Source: Streptomyces aquilus (GTDB lineage Bacteria; Actinomycetota; Actinomycetes; Streptomycetales; Streptomycetaceae). Taken from it: DNA of 64,000 bases. The stretch spans positions 496,001 through 560,000 of the forward strand of contig NZ_CP034463.1 in the NCBI RefSeq assembly GCF_003955715.1, in the 5' to 3' direction. The translations under genes were made by a program, and so were the position numbers. Numbering within the stretch: position 1 is the first letter of the stretch; each line of letters begins with the position of its first letter. Of the stretch, positions 26,704 through 35,626 are shown piece after piece. Under the pieces are notes generated by a model that worked only from the letters and a program-made list of their open reading frames with translations, had not been told where the DNA came from and ran no database searches.

Positions 26704-27516
26704 TCATTTCCCGGAACGCCGTACTCCACATGCGAGGATCATTCCCGTGTGACCAGGTCGCACCAGATGGTCAGCGTCGCTCAGACGCACCATCTCCGGC
26801 TCACACGCATAAGGGGCGAGCGCGTTCTCGACCTGCTCCTTGTCGACATCACAGGCCGGAAAGTGCTCATCCCCCACGTCGTACCCGCGTGAACCCTCCA
26901 TGAACGCGGCGGCGAAGGGGGCACCGGGCGCGAGAACATTCATGAAGCAGTCGACAGCCTGCTGGAACTCGTCCAGCGAGGTGGAGATGGATTCGGCCAC
27001 AAAGAACATCGTGCCGACCTGGTACTTGCCCGCCGATCTCCGAAACCCCAGCCAGTTCCGCCGCCCCATCTTGAACAGGTTCCCCGGCTCTACGCGGGCC
27101 ACATCGCGGAATTTATTCCTCCATTTCGAATCCAGATCGGCGTAGCCCTTCTCATGGCACAGCACTTTCCAGAAGGCCTCCCAGTTCTGATCCACCTGGT
27201 CGCACTGCTTGCGCAAATATTCGATGTTCTCCGGAGCTCGCTCAAAAAGCGTGATCCCACTGCACCACGGAAGCATCGCCAGCGCCGGATAGAGGTTGCC
27301 GCCAGCGCCCATGTCAATACCCAGAACCGGACGTCCCGCACCCGCACCCCTGTTCTTGAAGTGACGGCTGAAGTGCCTACCCACGATGGAGAGGATCTCT
27401 GCATCCGCGGGCAGAAGATCAAGATAATTCTGCGCGACATACGCCTTGTTATTGAATTTGTTCCAGGGTGCCTGATCATTTCGGACAGGCGCGTCGACCG
27501 GGGCTGGAAAATGCAT
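26704..27516 (-). CDS. SAM-dependent methyltransferase (SCO2525 family)
   Basis: A 270-residue enzyme starting at ATG 27516; the longer upstream frame is unconserved and Cys-rich. NKFNNKAYVAQNYLDLLPAD opens the domain as in NNMT/PNMT/TEMT-type methyltransferases, and VLGIDMGAGGNLYPALAML is the SAM-binding loop (motif I), followed by ITLFERAPENIEYL (acidic motif II) and MFFVAESISTSLDEF, with GAPFAAAFMEGSRGY near the end. It probably methylates a small amine or a macromolecule. First gene of the minus-strand block, so its upstream region (27517-27728, AT-rich for this genome) should hold the operon promoter, shared divergently with the GNAT gene. Confidence 0.87.
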   Translation of the reverse strand: MHFPAPVDAPVRNDQAPWNKFNNKAYVAQNYLDLLPADAEILSIVGRHFSRHFKNRGAGAGRPVLGIDMGAGGNLYPALAMLPWCSGITLFERAPENIEYLRKQCDQVDQNWEAFWKVLCHEKGYADLDSKWRNKFRDVARVEPGNLFKMGRRNWLGFRRSAGKYQVGTMFFVAESISTSLDEFQQAVDCFMNVLAPGAPFAAAFMEGSRGYDVGDEHFPACDVDKEQVENALAPYACEPEMVRLSDADHLVRPGHTGMILACGVRRSGK

Positions 27517-27728
27517 CGCACCAGCGTACACGGGACAGCACCGGAGAACAAAGGGCGGAGTGCAAGCGGAGCAGTCGCATCCTGGTCGGAGAATACGCAT
27601 ATCGACCAGCAGACTTGGCCTTGAAGTCGCTTGTTGCATCGGCAACTTACCATCATCCTGATCGAACCCCGAGTCGATTCATTCTCAAGTGGTCAATCAG
27701 CACCTCACTTTTCACACCAGGGGGTGAA

Positions 27729-28226
27729 ATGACCGCAGTGCCCTCCCGTCGAACATCAAGGCGCCTCCGAATACGCCATGTCCGAGAAGAGGATCTCCAA
27801 GAGCTGTCCCTCCTCGACCGGGAGTCCTTTCCCGAGGAGCCCTACCCCTACTTCGTGCTCCGCCAGATGTTCGACGTCTACCCCGACCACCTGCTGGTTC
27901 TCGACGACGGCACCGCTCTCATGGGTTACGTCCTGTGCGGGACCGCACCCGACCTGAGCCGCAGCTGGGTCCTCGGCCTGGGGATCACCCCGGACGAGCG
28001 CGGCCAGGGTTTCGGCCGCCTGCTGATGGAAGAAGCACTGCGCAGGCTCCGCGGCCTCGGGGTACGGGAAGTCGTCCTCACCGTTGCTCCCGCGAACAAA
28101 ACGGCGATCCTCCTCTACGAGAACCTGGGCTTCGTCGGCGAACCCACCCTGCACGAGAACTACTTCGGCCCGGGTGCCGACCGCCTGCTGATGCGGCTGC
28201 GGCTGAGCCGACCGGGATTCGGCTGA
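27729..28226 (+). CDS. GNAT-family acetyltransferase
   Basis: A 165-residue RimI-like GNAT enzyme transferring acetyl from acetyl-CoA to an amine. LRIRHVREEDLQELSLLDRESFPEEPYP opens the fold; LGITPDERGQGFGRLLMEEAL holds the CoA-binding R/QxxGxG loop, and VLTVAPANKTAILLYENLGFVG is the typical motif B ending. The ATG at 27729 has GGGGGTGA before it; the longer open frame upstream lies antisense to the methyltransferase. It is divergent from the SCO2525-like gene, convergent with membrane protein B, and sits inside the locus, so a role as modifier of a locus product is possible but unproven. Confidence 0.9.
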   Translation: MTAVPSRRTSRRLRIRHVREEDLQELSLLDRESFPEEPYPYFVLRQMFDVYPDHLLVLDDGTALMGYVLCGTAPDLSRSWVLGLGITPDERGQGFGRLLMEEALRRLRGLGVREVVLTVAPANKTAILLYENLGFVGEPTLHENYFGPGADRLLMRLRLSRPGFG

Positions 28227-28339
28227 TGGACGAGCACGGCTGGATCGTCAGCCCGCGACAGCGGTACGTCAGCACAGACGGGCTGCTACGGAGCGAGGAC
28301 ACGAGGACACCGGCCCCTGGCGGCGGCACAGCGCACCGC

Positions 28340-29314
28340 TCATGACGCGGGCTCAGGATCGGGAGAGAACTCCTGAGCCCGCGCCCAAAGGGCGTTGAAC
28401 CATCTGACCTGGCGGTTGACCCTCTCGCGCTGCGCGTCGAGCGTGGTCTTCACGTTGACTCCCAGCTGGTCCGGCTCGAACTCCAGAGACAGATCCGTGT
28501 CGAAGATGACGACGTCCCGCGAGGCCGGCCTGGGATGCGGCTGCTCCACCGGAGAGGGCGGGAGGACGAGATAGCGCACGACGATGCCCACACTGAGCTG
28601 CGCCTGGCACAGCCGGGTGAACCGGGCCATGACCACGGGGTCGCTCGCCTCGGATTCCTTGACCATGAAAAGACGGCGGATCGTGACCCGGCGAGCCCCC
28701 ATCGCCTCGATCTGGGCGTCCAGATACGGTCCCGCCGAATCCGTGCCCCAGAAGCGCTGGTCGACAGAGCTGCTCGTGGCGTCGATGGTCCGCTGGGCGC
28801 ACTGCGTGAGCCGGATGAGCCACTCGTTGTTGTCCCGTGGCCAGTGCGCACTCATGCCGGTCAGGTCGGTGACGACGGAGGCGAGGCTCTCGACCTCCGA
28901 GCGGGCGAACGCCTTCACTATCTCCGGCCCCTGCTGACCGACCCGCCTCAGATTCTTGATCAGGCGTTTGGCGTCGCTGGTGCTCATCCCCGCATCGTCG
29001 AGATCGCTCAGCAAGGCGGCTGCGTCACTGAGGTGGTCGAAGTGCTCCTCCAGCCGGCGACTGCGCTCCATGTGACCGGTCTCCACCATCCCCAGCCGCT
29101 GCTCGAAATCGACCATGTACTGCACGATGAGCGCGGACCCACCGATGACGACCGCCACCGCGATCTTCCACAACTCGTCGCCGGACTGCTTCACCAGGTT
29201 GGTCAGCACGTACGCGACCATGCTCACGACGACGGTAATGAGGATCTTGAGCACGAGCGGCGCGACGTGCACCCCACTGGTGGCGGGTCGTGGTGTGCCA
29301 GGATCTCCCTGCAC
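28340..29314 (-). CDS. Two-helix membrane protein B, paralogue of the protein at 20826-21896
   Basis: A 324-residue protein from GTG 29314, with GGGGGGAGA before the start, the same style of site as its paralogue. Two helices near the N-terminus: about 20-42 (LVLKILITVVVSMVAYVLTNL) and about 50-70 (AVAVVIGGSALIVQYMV), followed by DFEQRLGMVE. The C-terminal domain repeats the paralogue's landmarks: EWLIRLTQCAQRTIDATSSS, RFWGTDSAGPYLDAQIE, VTIRRLFMVKESE, VVIFDTDLSLEFE and VNVKTTLDAQRERVN. The strongest conservation is the VIGGxALIVQYxVDFExRL stretch, suggesting the second helix packs against something fixed. The function is unknown. Confidence 0.83.
   Translation of the reverse strand: MQGDPGTPRPATSGVHVAPLVLKILITVVVSMVAYVLTNLVKQSGDELWKIAVAVVIGGSALIVQYMVDFEQRLGMVETGHMERSRRLEEHFDHLSDAAALLSDLDDAGMSTSDAKRLIKNLRRVGQQGPEIVKAFARSEVESLASVVTDLTGMSAHWPRDNNEWLIRLTQCAQRTIDATSSSVDQRFWGTDSAGPYLDAQIEAMGARRVTIRRLFMVKESEASDPVVMARFTRLCQAQLSVGIVVRYLVLPPSPVEQPHPRPASRDVVIFDTDLSLEFEPDQLGVNVKTTLDAQRERVNRQVRWFNALWARAQEFSPDPEPAS
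28347..28382. terminator. Bidirectional hairpin terminator (GNAT / membrane protein B)
   Basis: Perfect 11-base inverted repeat, GCGGGCTCAGG (28347-28357) and CCTGAGCCCGC (28372-28382), with a 14-base loop, between two convergent genes. It overlaps the last codons of the membrane-protein B gene. Confidence 0.65.
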
Positions 29315-29651
29315 GTTTCTCTCCCCCCGTCAGATGCTCACCGGATGATGCCCGTTCGCCCCAACGCCGGCACCTCCCGGCCCGAGCAAAGCCGAAAAGA
29401 CACCAACCGCCCTCGAACGCGCGCGGTGCGTGCCTCCTGCTCGGGTGGGACACCTGTCGGGAACCGCGCGGCTGGGCCGGAACACCCTGTCCCCTTCAAG
29501 TTCCAGACCCGAACGCAGTAGGTGCACCTGCCGGAGAAGCACGGAAAACGGCGCGGCGCGTCCGCGGGTTCTCCCCCTGCTCCAGGCGTAGGCGGTGGTG
29601 TTCGGACATCCTGTTCAGGCACCTGTGAAAGATCACTGCAAGGAGACCCCA
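29315..29651. other. Divergent upstream region
   Basis: 337 bases between membrane protein B (minus) and the secreted lectin (plus). Promoters for both should lie here; no gene or clear palindrome was found. Confidence 0.4.
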
Positions 29652-30125
29652 GTGCGCCGCCCGACCCGGAAAGCCTTCGCCGCCCTCATCGCCGCAGCCG
29701 GCCTCGCCCTCCCCCTCCTCACCCCCACACCCGCCTCGGCTGCCACCACCACCAGCCGCTTCGCGAACTACCGCTACGGTGACTGCCTGCGCGAGACCTC
29801 CGAAACCGGCCTCCAGGGCGACCGCTGCAACACCGGACGCGGCAGCCTGCTGTGGCAGTGGAACGGCCACCTCAACACCAACACCACGCTCAAGAACAAC
29901 TTCTGGGACCGCTGCCTCGACAGCAATGACCGGGGTGACGTCTACCCCCTGCGCTGCAACGGCGGCTCCTACCAGAAGTGGCGCACCGTCCAGCCCGCCG
30001 CCCGCAGCGCCGTCATGCTCCAAAGCGTCGGCACAGGCCTCTGCCTCTACCAGCAGGACAACGGCTACTACCGCACTGCCGGCTGCGACCGAAACGCCCA
30101 GAACCAGCGCTTCACCATCGGCTGA
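29652..30125 (+). CDS. Secreted ricin-type beta-trefoil lectin
   Basis: A 157-residue exported protein starting at GTG 29652 after AAGGAGACCCC. The signal peptide is clear: basic start (RRPTRKAF), hydrophobic core (AALIAAAGLALPLL) and a cut after TPASA. The mature part (about 120 residues) is a single trefoil-like carbohydrate-binding domain with paired Cys residues (GDCLRE, GDRCNTG, RCLDSND, LRCNGG, GLCLYQ, GCDRN) and QxW-type repeats (LLWQWNG, YQKWRT, NQRFTIG). No enzyme domain is attached. It may bind sugars on polysaccharides or on competing cells. It is close to a GH29 gene that carries a ricin module of its own. Confidence 0.85.
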   Translation: MRRPTRKAFAALIAAAGLALPLLTPTPASAATTTSRFANYRYGDCLRETSETGLQGDRCNTGRGSLLWQWNGHLNTNTTLKNNFWDRCLDSNDRGDVYPLRCNGGSYQKWRTVQPAARSAVMLQSVGTGLCLYQQDNGYYRTAGCDRNAQNQRFTIG

Positions 30126-30169
30126 ACGGATCTCCCGACCACTACCGGATGCCGCCGGGCAAGCAACTC

Positions 30170-30803
30170 TTCTGGCTGGCCGAGCGGCTGTCTGGGAGTG
30201 CAGAGCGTCGAAGGTGACCACGGTGTCGACCAGGTCGCGTTCGGCGGGCTTCGTCTTGAAGACGGTGATCTCGTTGATCTCGTTGGTCTTGGAACCGACC
30301 TCGCGTTGGGCGGTGACCAGGCCGGTGTCGGTCATCGCGGCGAGCAGGCGCGCTTGGGCGCCGTCGGTACGGCGGGCGCCGCGAACCGGCTTGCCGTCCA
30401 CCGCCAGTGAGCGGCGGGGCCGCTGGTCCGTGTCCTGGCTGGCGGACGTGCGGCGGGGACGCAGGGCTGCGAGCCAGGCGCCGACCGCCGCATCGAGGGC
30501 GTCGCCGTCGGTGCGCTGCAGGACTCGGCGGACGGTGCCTTCTGGCGGAGCGCTGGGGCCGGTGGGTTCGCGGTTCGGACCGCCGAGCGCGCTGAGCACT
30601 CAGGCCGGTGCGCCGGCCGCCCATTCAGCGATCGCCTTCAGCGATTTCGCGCCGGCCGGCACCGGGCACGCAGCGAGCGCGAGGATGAACGAGAGGGGAT
30701 GGCGGCGGCCCTTGGCCCGGCACGGATCGGGCACCGTCACAAGGCAGTCCAGCAGATGACCGCTGAACGACGTGGCCTTGCCTTCCCGCACCTTCACGCC
30801 CAC
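30170..30803 (-). pseudogene. ISAs1-family transposase fragment
   Basis: Minus-strand frames match the N-terminal part of ISAs1 (H-repeat-type) transposases: LVTVPDPCRAKGRRHPL, FILALAACPV, SLKAIAEWAAGAP, then VRRVLQRTDGDALDAAVGAWL, LAVDGKPVRGARRTDG with the first catalytic Asp, and VVTFDALHSQTA. An in-frame TGA at 30600-30602 splits it and everything after the second catalytic region is gone. It is non-functional and presumably a scar of an old insertion between the lectin and the glycosidase genes. Confidence 0.8.
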
Positions 30804-31159
30804 CCAACAGGAAGGTCAGGTGCCCTGACCTGCGGAGCACACGGCGCCTTCTCGGTCGGGTGCCCCAGAGTGCCGCGCAGGGCCATCGATACATCCCATA
30901 TTTAGCATCCTCCAAGTCGGTCAAATAGCCCATATTCCGACTATTCATTGCCGGGATTCGTCAGGCATCTGGACAAGCACCCGACCTATGCGCCTTAATC
31001 CGTCTCATGTCATGGACGCTCCAGAGAAACCACTGTGTGGCTCCAGCCGTCGTTCGCCACAGCGGTGCCCCGTGGTGAAACTCTTGTCCCACCGTCCCTC
31101 ACGCGACACTCGGCCGGTCAGCCGGTGGCGAACCGCGCACGCCACGCTTCTCGCCCTAC
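30804..31159. other. Gap between ISAs1 and GH43 remnants
   Basis: No gene. Around 30890-30960 it is markedly AT-rich for this genome (many TA and AT steps), which may be an old promoter or the end of the insertion sequence. Confidence 0.4.
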
Positions 31160-31800
31160 TCGATGCGGTGGGGAGCACCTGGTACGGCTTCGGTAACGAC
31201 TACTTCGAGGCGAAGGTCGGCGTGGCCACCAGCAGCACCCCCTGCGGCCCGTACAACTACCGGGGCAGCTTCCGGCCTCTGGGCAACGTCAGCCGTGACC
31301 TGGGCCTGAACCAGGAAACCGACGGCACCGGTTACCTGCTGACCGGGGACCGCAACAACGGCGGCCTGCGGATCGACAAACCCTCTGCGACTACTTCTCG
31401 GTGGACAGCTCGGTCGCGCTCCTGGGCGGCGGCAGCGTCGAGTCCCCGGCCATGGTGAAGGTCGGCGGCACCTACTACATGCTGGGGTCGCACCTGACGG
31501 ACTGGTCCCTCAACGACAACGTCTACGCCACCGCAACCTCCCCCAGCGGACCGTGGTCGGCCTGGAAGGACCTGGCCGCGCCCGCACCAAGACGTACGCG
31601 AGCCAGACGGCCAACATCATCATGGTCCGTCGACAGCGAGGTCCCGTCCGCCGGGACCTACACCCCTACCAACAGGGCCAGTTCGATGCTGCTGGACGTG
31701 TCCCGTGCCTCCATCTCCAACGGAAGCGGTGGACCAGGAGAACGCCGGCAGTGCCAGTGCCGGCAGCGAGCACTGGACCCTGTCCTGACCTGCTGACAGC
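31160..31800 (+). pseudogene. GH43-type glycoside hydrolase fragment, frameshifted
   Basis: Two frames together read like the middle of a GH43 five-blade propeller: AKVGVATSSTPCGPYNYRGS, SRDLGLNQETDGTGYLLTGD, then in another frame DYFSVDSSVALLGG, VESPAMVKVGGTYYMLGSHL and DNVYATATSPSGPWSAW, with a third piece beginning RTKTYASQTANIIM. At least two frameshifts and the absence of the N-terminal third (including the first catalytic Asp blade) show it is dead. The family assignment comes from the SSTPCGPY and ESPAMxKxGGTYYxxGS motifs, typical of actinobacterial galactan- or arabinan-type GH43 enzymes. Confidence 0.7.
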
Positions 31801-31911
31801 AGCCGGGCCCGGCCGGCGACCGAGCCCCTGTGGGGGGTGGCCCCACACACCGCGCCGCAGACGTCGACAACCCCAACACCATTCTTCAAGGACGAACAGG
31901 AAGGACTTACA

Positions 31912-34251
31912 GTGCCGGATTCCATCTCGCGCAGATCGGTGCTCGCTGGTGTGGCGGCCATGACGGTGGCCACTACGGTCGGCTCCGCTGCGATGGCGAC
32001 GCCCGCGTACGCGGCGGCGGCTGCTGACCCGCTGCCGCTGCCTGCCTTACGGATCCCGCAGGCCGATCTGGGTCTGGAGCAACAGCCGGACGCCAAGATC
32101 CAGTGGCTACAGGACGCCAAGCTGGGCATGTTCATCCACTGGGGACCGTACGCGGGCCCGGCCAACGGCGAGTGGTACATGCACAACGCCGCGGTCACTC
32201 CGGCGAATTACCAGAAGTACGTCACTGACGCGACGAGTCAGCAGTTCACCGCGGATGCCTACAACCCGGCGGCCTGGGCGCAGCTGGCGAAGGATTTCGG
32301 GGCGAAGTACGTGACGCTGACTACGCGTCACCACGACGGGTTCGCGCTGTGGCCGCTGAACCATCCCCATGCCTGGAGTTCCGGGCAGGCACCGCTGAAC
32401 CGTGACTTCGTCAGGGACTACGTGGCGGCGGTGCGGACGGCCGGACTGAAGGTGGGCCTGTACTACTCGCCGATCAACTGGCGCTACCCCGGCTACTACG
32501 ACGTCTACGGCACCAACTGCGCCCCCAACCCCTGGAACTACACGACCGATCCGGCACACAAGGAGAACGCGCGGATCATGAAGACCGAGGTGTACCAGTC
32601 GATCAAGGAACTGGTCACCCAGTACGGCGTGATCGACGACCTGTGGTGGGACGGCGGCTGGATCGCCGAGCAAGGCACCGACGCGGCCGGTGCGTTCTTC
32701 TGGGAGCCCGGCCAGTTCCGCGACACAGCCAACCAGTGGCAAGTGGACGCCGTGTACGGGGAGACCGACGCGAGCGGCAAGCCGCTGGGCCTGATGGGCA
32801 TGGTCCGCAAGCACCAGCCCGACATCGTCGCCACCTCGCGCTCCGGCTGGAAGGGCGACTACGACAGCGACGAGGGCCCGGGTGTCCCGAGCGGGGCGAT
32901 CCGCACCGGCCGGCTGGTCGAAAAGGTCTTCAGCGTCGGTGGCACGTGGGGCTATTCCAACACCCCTGTCATGAGCTACAGCAACGCGATGAACATCCTG
33001 GTCAACTGCTGGGTGCGGAACATGACCGTGATGGTCAACGTCGGCCCTGACCGGCACGGCACCGTCCCCGACGCGCAGGCCAGCCTGCTGCGGCAGATCG
33101 GCACCTTCATGACCGCCTGCGGCCAGTCCGTCTACGGCACCCGCGGCGGCCCGTGGAACCCGGTCGACGGTCAGTACGGCTTCACCTACAAGGACAGCAC
33201 CTTCTACACCCACCTGCTGCCCGGCTACAGCGGCACCACCTTCACCACCCCATCCGTCGGCGACGCCCAGGTCACCCGGGTCTTCGACGTCCGCTCGGGT
33301 GCCGGCCTGTCGTTCTCGGTCTCCGCGGACGGCCGGGTCACCGTCAACGGCATCGACCGCACCACCCACCCCCAGGACAGCGTCATCGGCGTCGTCCTCG
33401 ACCGGAGCGTGCAGCCGGCCGACACCGCCGCCGGCAGGACCGCGACCGCCGACAGCGAGGAGACCTCCAAGGGCAACACCGCGGCCAAGGCGGTCGACGG
33501 GGCCACCGCCACCCGCTGGTGCGCGAACGACGGCAGCACCGGCCACTGGCTCAAGGTCGACCTCGGCTCGACCCGCTCACTGACCGGCGCCCGGATCGCC
33601 TGGGAGTCGGACCAGACCAACTACCGGTACAAGATCGAGGGTTCCACCGACAACAGCGCATGGACCATGTTGGCCGACCTCACCGCAACGACCAGTACCA
33701 GCCAGGTCCAGGTCGCCCAGTTCCGCACCCAGGCACGGTACGTCCGCGTCACCGTCACCGGGCTGCCCGCCGGTGTGTACGCCTCCATCCGCAACCTGGA
33801 GATCTACGACCGGCCCTTCGGCGCCGACCTGGGCACCTACAAACTGGTCAACCGCAACAGCGGTAAAGCCCTGGACGTCAGCGGTGCCTCCACCTCCGAC
33901 GGCGCCACTCTCATCCAGTCGTCCTGGAACGGTGGCCCCAACCAGCAGTGGAAGCTGATGCCCAACTCCGACGGGTCCTACCGGCTGGCCAATGCCAAGA
34001 GCGGCAAGGTCCTCGACAGCCCCGGCAACTCCGCCCAGGGCGCGAACCTCGACCAGTGGACCGGCGACGGCGGTGACAACCAGTCGTGGCAGCTCGTCCC
34101 CTCCGTGACCAGCGGCTACTACCGGCTCGTGAACGTCCGCAACGGCTGGTGCGCCGACGTGGCGAACGCCTCGACCGCCGACGGCGCCAACGTCATCCAG
34201 TGGCCCACCACCGGCGGCGCCAACCAGGACTGGCAGATCCTCGCCCTCTGA
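31912..34251 (+). CDS. Tat-exported GH29 alpha-L-fucosidase with F5/8C and ricin modules
   Basis: A 779-residue secreted glycosidase starting at GTG 31912 (AGGAAGGA before it). The Tat signal is SRRSVLAGVAAMTVA with a cut near TPAYA. The GH29 barrel shows AKLGMFIHWGPY, TTRHHDGFALW, KVGLYYSPINWRYP and VIDDLWWDGGW with the presumed nucleophile Asp near residue 247. After a C-terminal beta domain comes an F5/8 type C (CBM32-like) module at about 515-650 (NTAAKAVDGATATRW; DLGSTRSLTGARIAW), then a ricin trefoil with GKALDVSGAST, NQQWKLMP, NQSWQLVP and NQDWQILAL. It differs from the first fucosidase in its accessory modules, so the two probably act on different fucosylated glycans. Confidence 0.93.
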   Translation: MPDSISRRSVLAGVAAMTVATTVGSAAMATPAYAAAAADPLPLPALRIPQADLGLEQQPDAKIQWLQDAKLGMFIHWGPYAGPANGEWYMHNAAVTPANYQKYVTDATSQQFTADAYNPAAWAQLAKDFGAKYVTLTTRHHDGFALWPLNHPHAWSSGQAPLNRDFVRDYVAAVRTAGLKVGLYYSPINWRYPGYYDVYGTNCAPNPWNYTTDPAHKENARIMKTEVYQSIKELVTQYGVIDDLWWDGGWIAEQGTDAAGAFFWEPGQFRDTANQWQVDAVYGETDASGKPLGLMGMVRKHQPDIVATSRSGWKGDYDSDEGPGVPSGAIRTGRLVEKVFSVGGTWGYSNTPVMSYSNAMNILVNCWVRNMTVMVNVGPDRHGTVPDAQASLLRQIGTFMTACGQSVYGTRGGPWNPVDGQYGFTYKDSTFYTHLLPGYSGTTFTTPSVGDAQVTRVFDVRSGAGLSFSVSADGRVTVNGIDRTTHPQDSVIGVVLDRSVQPADTAAGRTATADSEETSKGNTAAKAVDGATATRWCANDGSTGHWLKVDLGSTRSLTGARIAWESDQTNYRYKIEGSTDNSAWTMLADLTATTSTSQVQVAQFRTQARYVRVTVTGLPAGVYASIRNLEIYDRPFGADLGTYKLVNRNSGKALDVSGASTSDGATLIQSSWNGGPNQQWKLMPNSDGSYRLANAKSGKVLDSPGNSAQGANLDQWTGDGGDNQSWQLVPSVTSGYYRLVNVRNGWCADVANASTADGANVIQWPTTGGANQDWQILAL

Positions 34252-34501
34252 GCTTGGCTCTGTCGGGGATCTTGGGAGTTTCGCGCTGCCACCTGCGCAA
34301 GCACAGCCGAGACACCACACAGCCGCTGAGCACCCTCGAAATCAGGTGACCAAACCCAGACAGATTCCCTCAACGACGCGATCCGGGCCTGGCTGCACGG
34401 CTTCCCGCGCGGCAACCGCGCATCGCATGCTTTGGCCGTACTCTCGCCTTACAGCCCGGCGCGTCAATTCACGGGCATCATTCCGCCCGTCGGGACGCGT
34501 G

Positions 34502-35626
34502 TCAGACTTTTATTCCGAACAGTTTTTCCGCATTTCGGAAGGCGATTTTCTCCTTGGCTTCGCGCGACAAAGCGACCGCCCGGAACCAGTCGGTCTGAGT
34601 TTTCATGTTTGCAAACGGGTAGTCGGTTGCAAACATTACTCGATCCACGCTTATGTACTTCAGCAGGAGATCGAGCAGTTCAGTCTGGGGGAATGCGCTG
34701 GTCGTGAACCAGAAGTTGTCATGGAAATACTGCTCGAATGGCCTGTCCAGGCTACTCTCGGTCACTTCGCTCATCTTCTCCACGATGCGTTTGTAGAAGA
34801 ACGGAAGGCCCTCTCCCATATGGCCGATGATGATCTGGAGCTTGGGATGCCTGTCGAACACCCCTGAGGTGATCATTCGGAGGCACTGGGTAACTACTTC
34901 CTGGTGCCATCCGTATGCGGAGATGCTGAGAACCTGATCCTGGAACTCCTTCTGATATTCCGGCCGCATATTGCTGTAGTAGATTTGGAAAACTTCGTCA
35001 GGCGGTAGGCCCGGATGGCTGTATATCGGCACATCAAGGGCTTCGGCGCGTGCCAGCAGGGGCTCGAAGTCGGGATGGTCGAGGAATTTCTTCCCGATGA
35101 TTCCGTTGGTCAGGCATCCCAGGAAGCCATCTTCCCGAACTGTGCGTTCCAGTTCGTCTGCCGAGGCCTCCGGACTGTGCAGTGGCAAGGTTGCAAATGC
35201 CTGAAAACGTCCCGGATGGGTGGCCATCGGTCCATCGACGAGCATCTTGTTGAGACGATACGCAAAATCGATGCCCTTCCGGCCTGGCACATTCTGCACA
35301 CCTGGCGTATGTGCGGAGAGGATTTGGACGTTGAGCCCCGCCTCGTCCATCGCACCGATGCGGCGCGGGCCGATCTCGGCAAGACCAGTGTCCTCGAGGA
35401 ACAGCCTGTCGTTCAGCACCATCAACTCATGGGTGGAGAAGGTCTCTTCCGCACCGATGAAGGGCAGGTCCTGGTCCCGCAGTGAAATTTCCGAAGTCTC
35501 GTTCGCTCCCGCGCGGGATGCGATGGCATGCGTGGACAAGCCGCCACCGATGCCCAGCGCCGTGCCGGCCAGAAAGCCGCGGCGTCCCATCGTGAGGCGC
35601 TTCAGAGGGTTTGCGTCGGACGTCAT
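34502..35626 (-). CDS. Tat-exported amidohydrolase-2 family metallohydrolase, probably acquired
   Basis: A 374-residue protein. The N-terminus is a Tat signal (MGRRGFLAGTALGIGGG). The rest fits the amidohydrolase-2 (ACMSD/gamma-resorcylate decarboxylase-like) barrel: ILSAHTPGVQNVPG, DVPIYSHPGLPPDEVF with a metal-binding His, LQIIIGHMGEGLPFF with the second conserved His, and VDRVMFATDYPFANM with the late Asp. The early HxH pair is not obvious; THELM is nearest, so metal binding may be partial. Base use is visibly less GC-rich than in the neighbours, with many A/T third positions, which suggests transfer from another lineage. It flanks decayed sequence. The substrate is unknown. Confidence 0.85.
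   Translation of the reverse strand: MTSDANPLKRLTMGRRGFLAGTALGIGGGLSTHAIASRAGANETSEISLRDQDLPFIGAEETFSTHELMVLNDRLFLEDTGLAEIGPRRIGAMDEAGLNVQILSAHTPGVQNVPGRKGIDFAYRLNKMLVDGPMATHPGRFQAFATLPLHSPEASADELERTVREDGFLGCLTNGIIGKKFLDHPDFEPLLARAEALDVPIYSHPGLPPDEVFQIYYSNMRPEYQKEFQDQVLSISAYGWHQEVVTQCLRMITSGVFDRHPKLQIIIGHMGEGLPFFYKRIVEKMSEVTESSLDRPFEQYFHDNFWFTTSAFPQTELLDLLLKYISVDRVMFATDYPFANMKTQTDWFRAVALSREAKEKIAFRNAEKLFGIKV

Noticed and set aside
29496..30599. 367-codon minus-strand frame
   Set aside because: The first part is ISAs1 transposase remnant and the rest is antisense to the secreted lectin.
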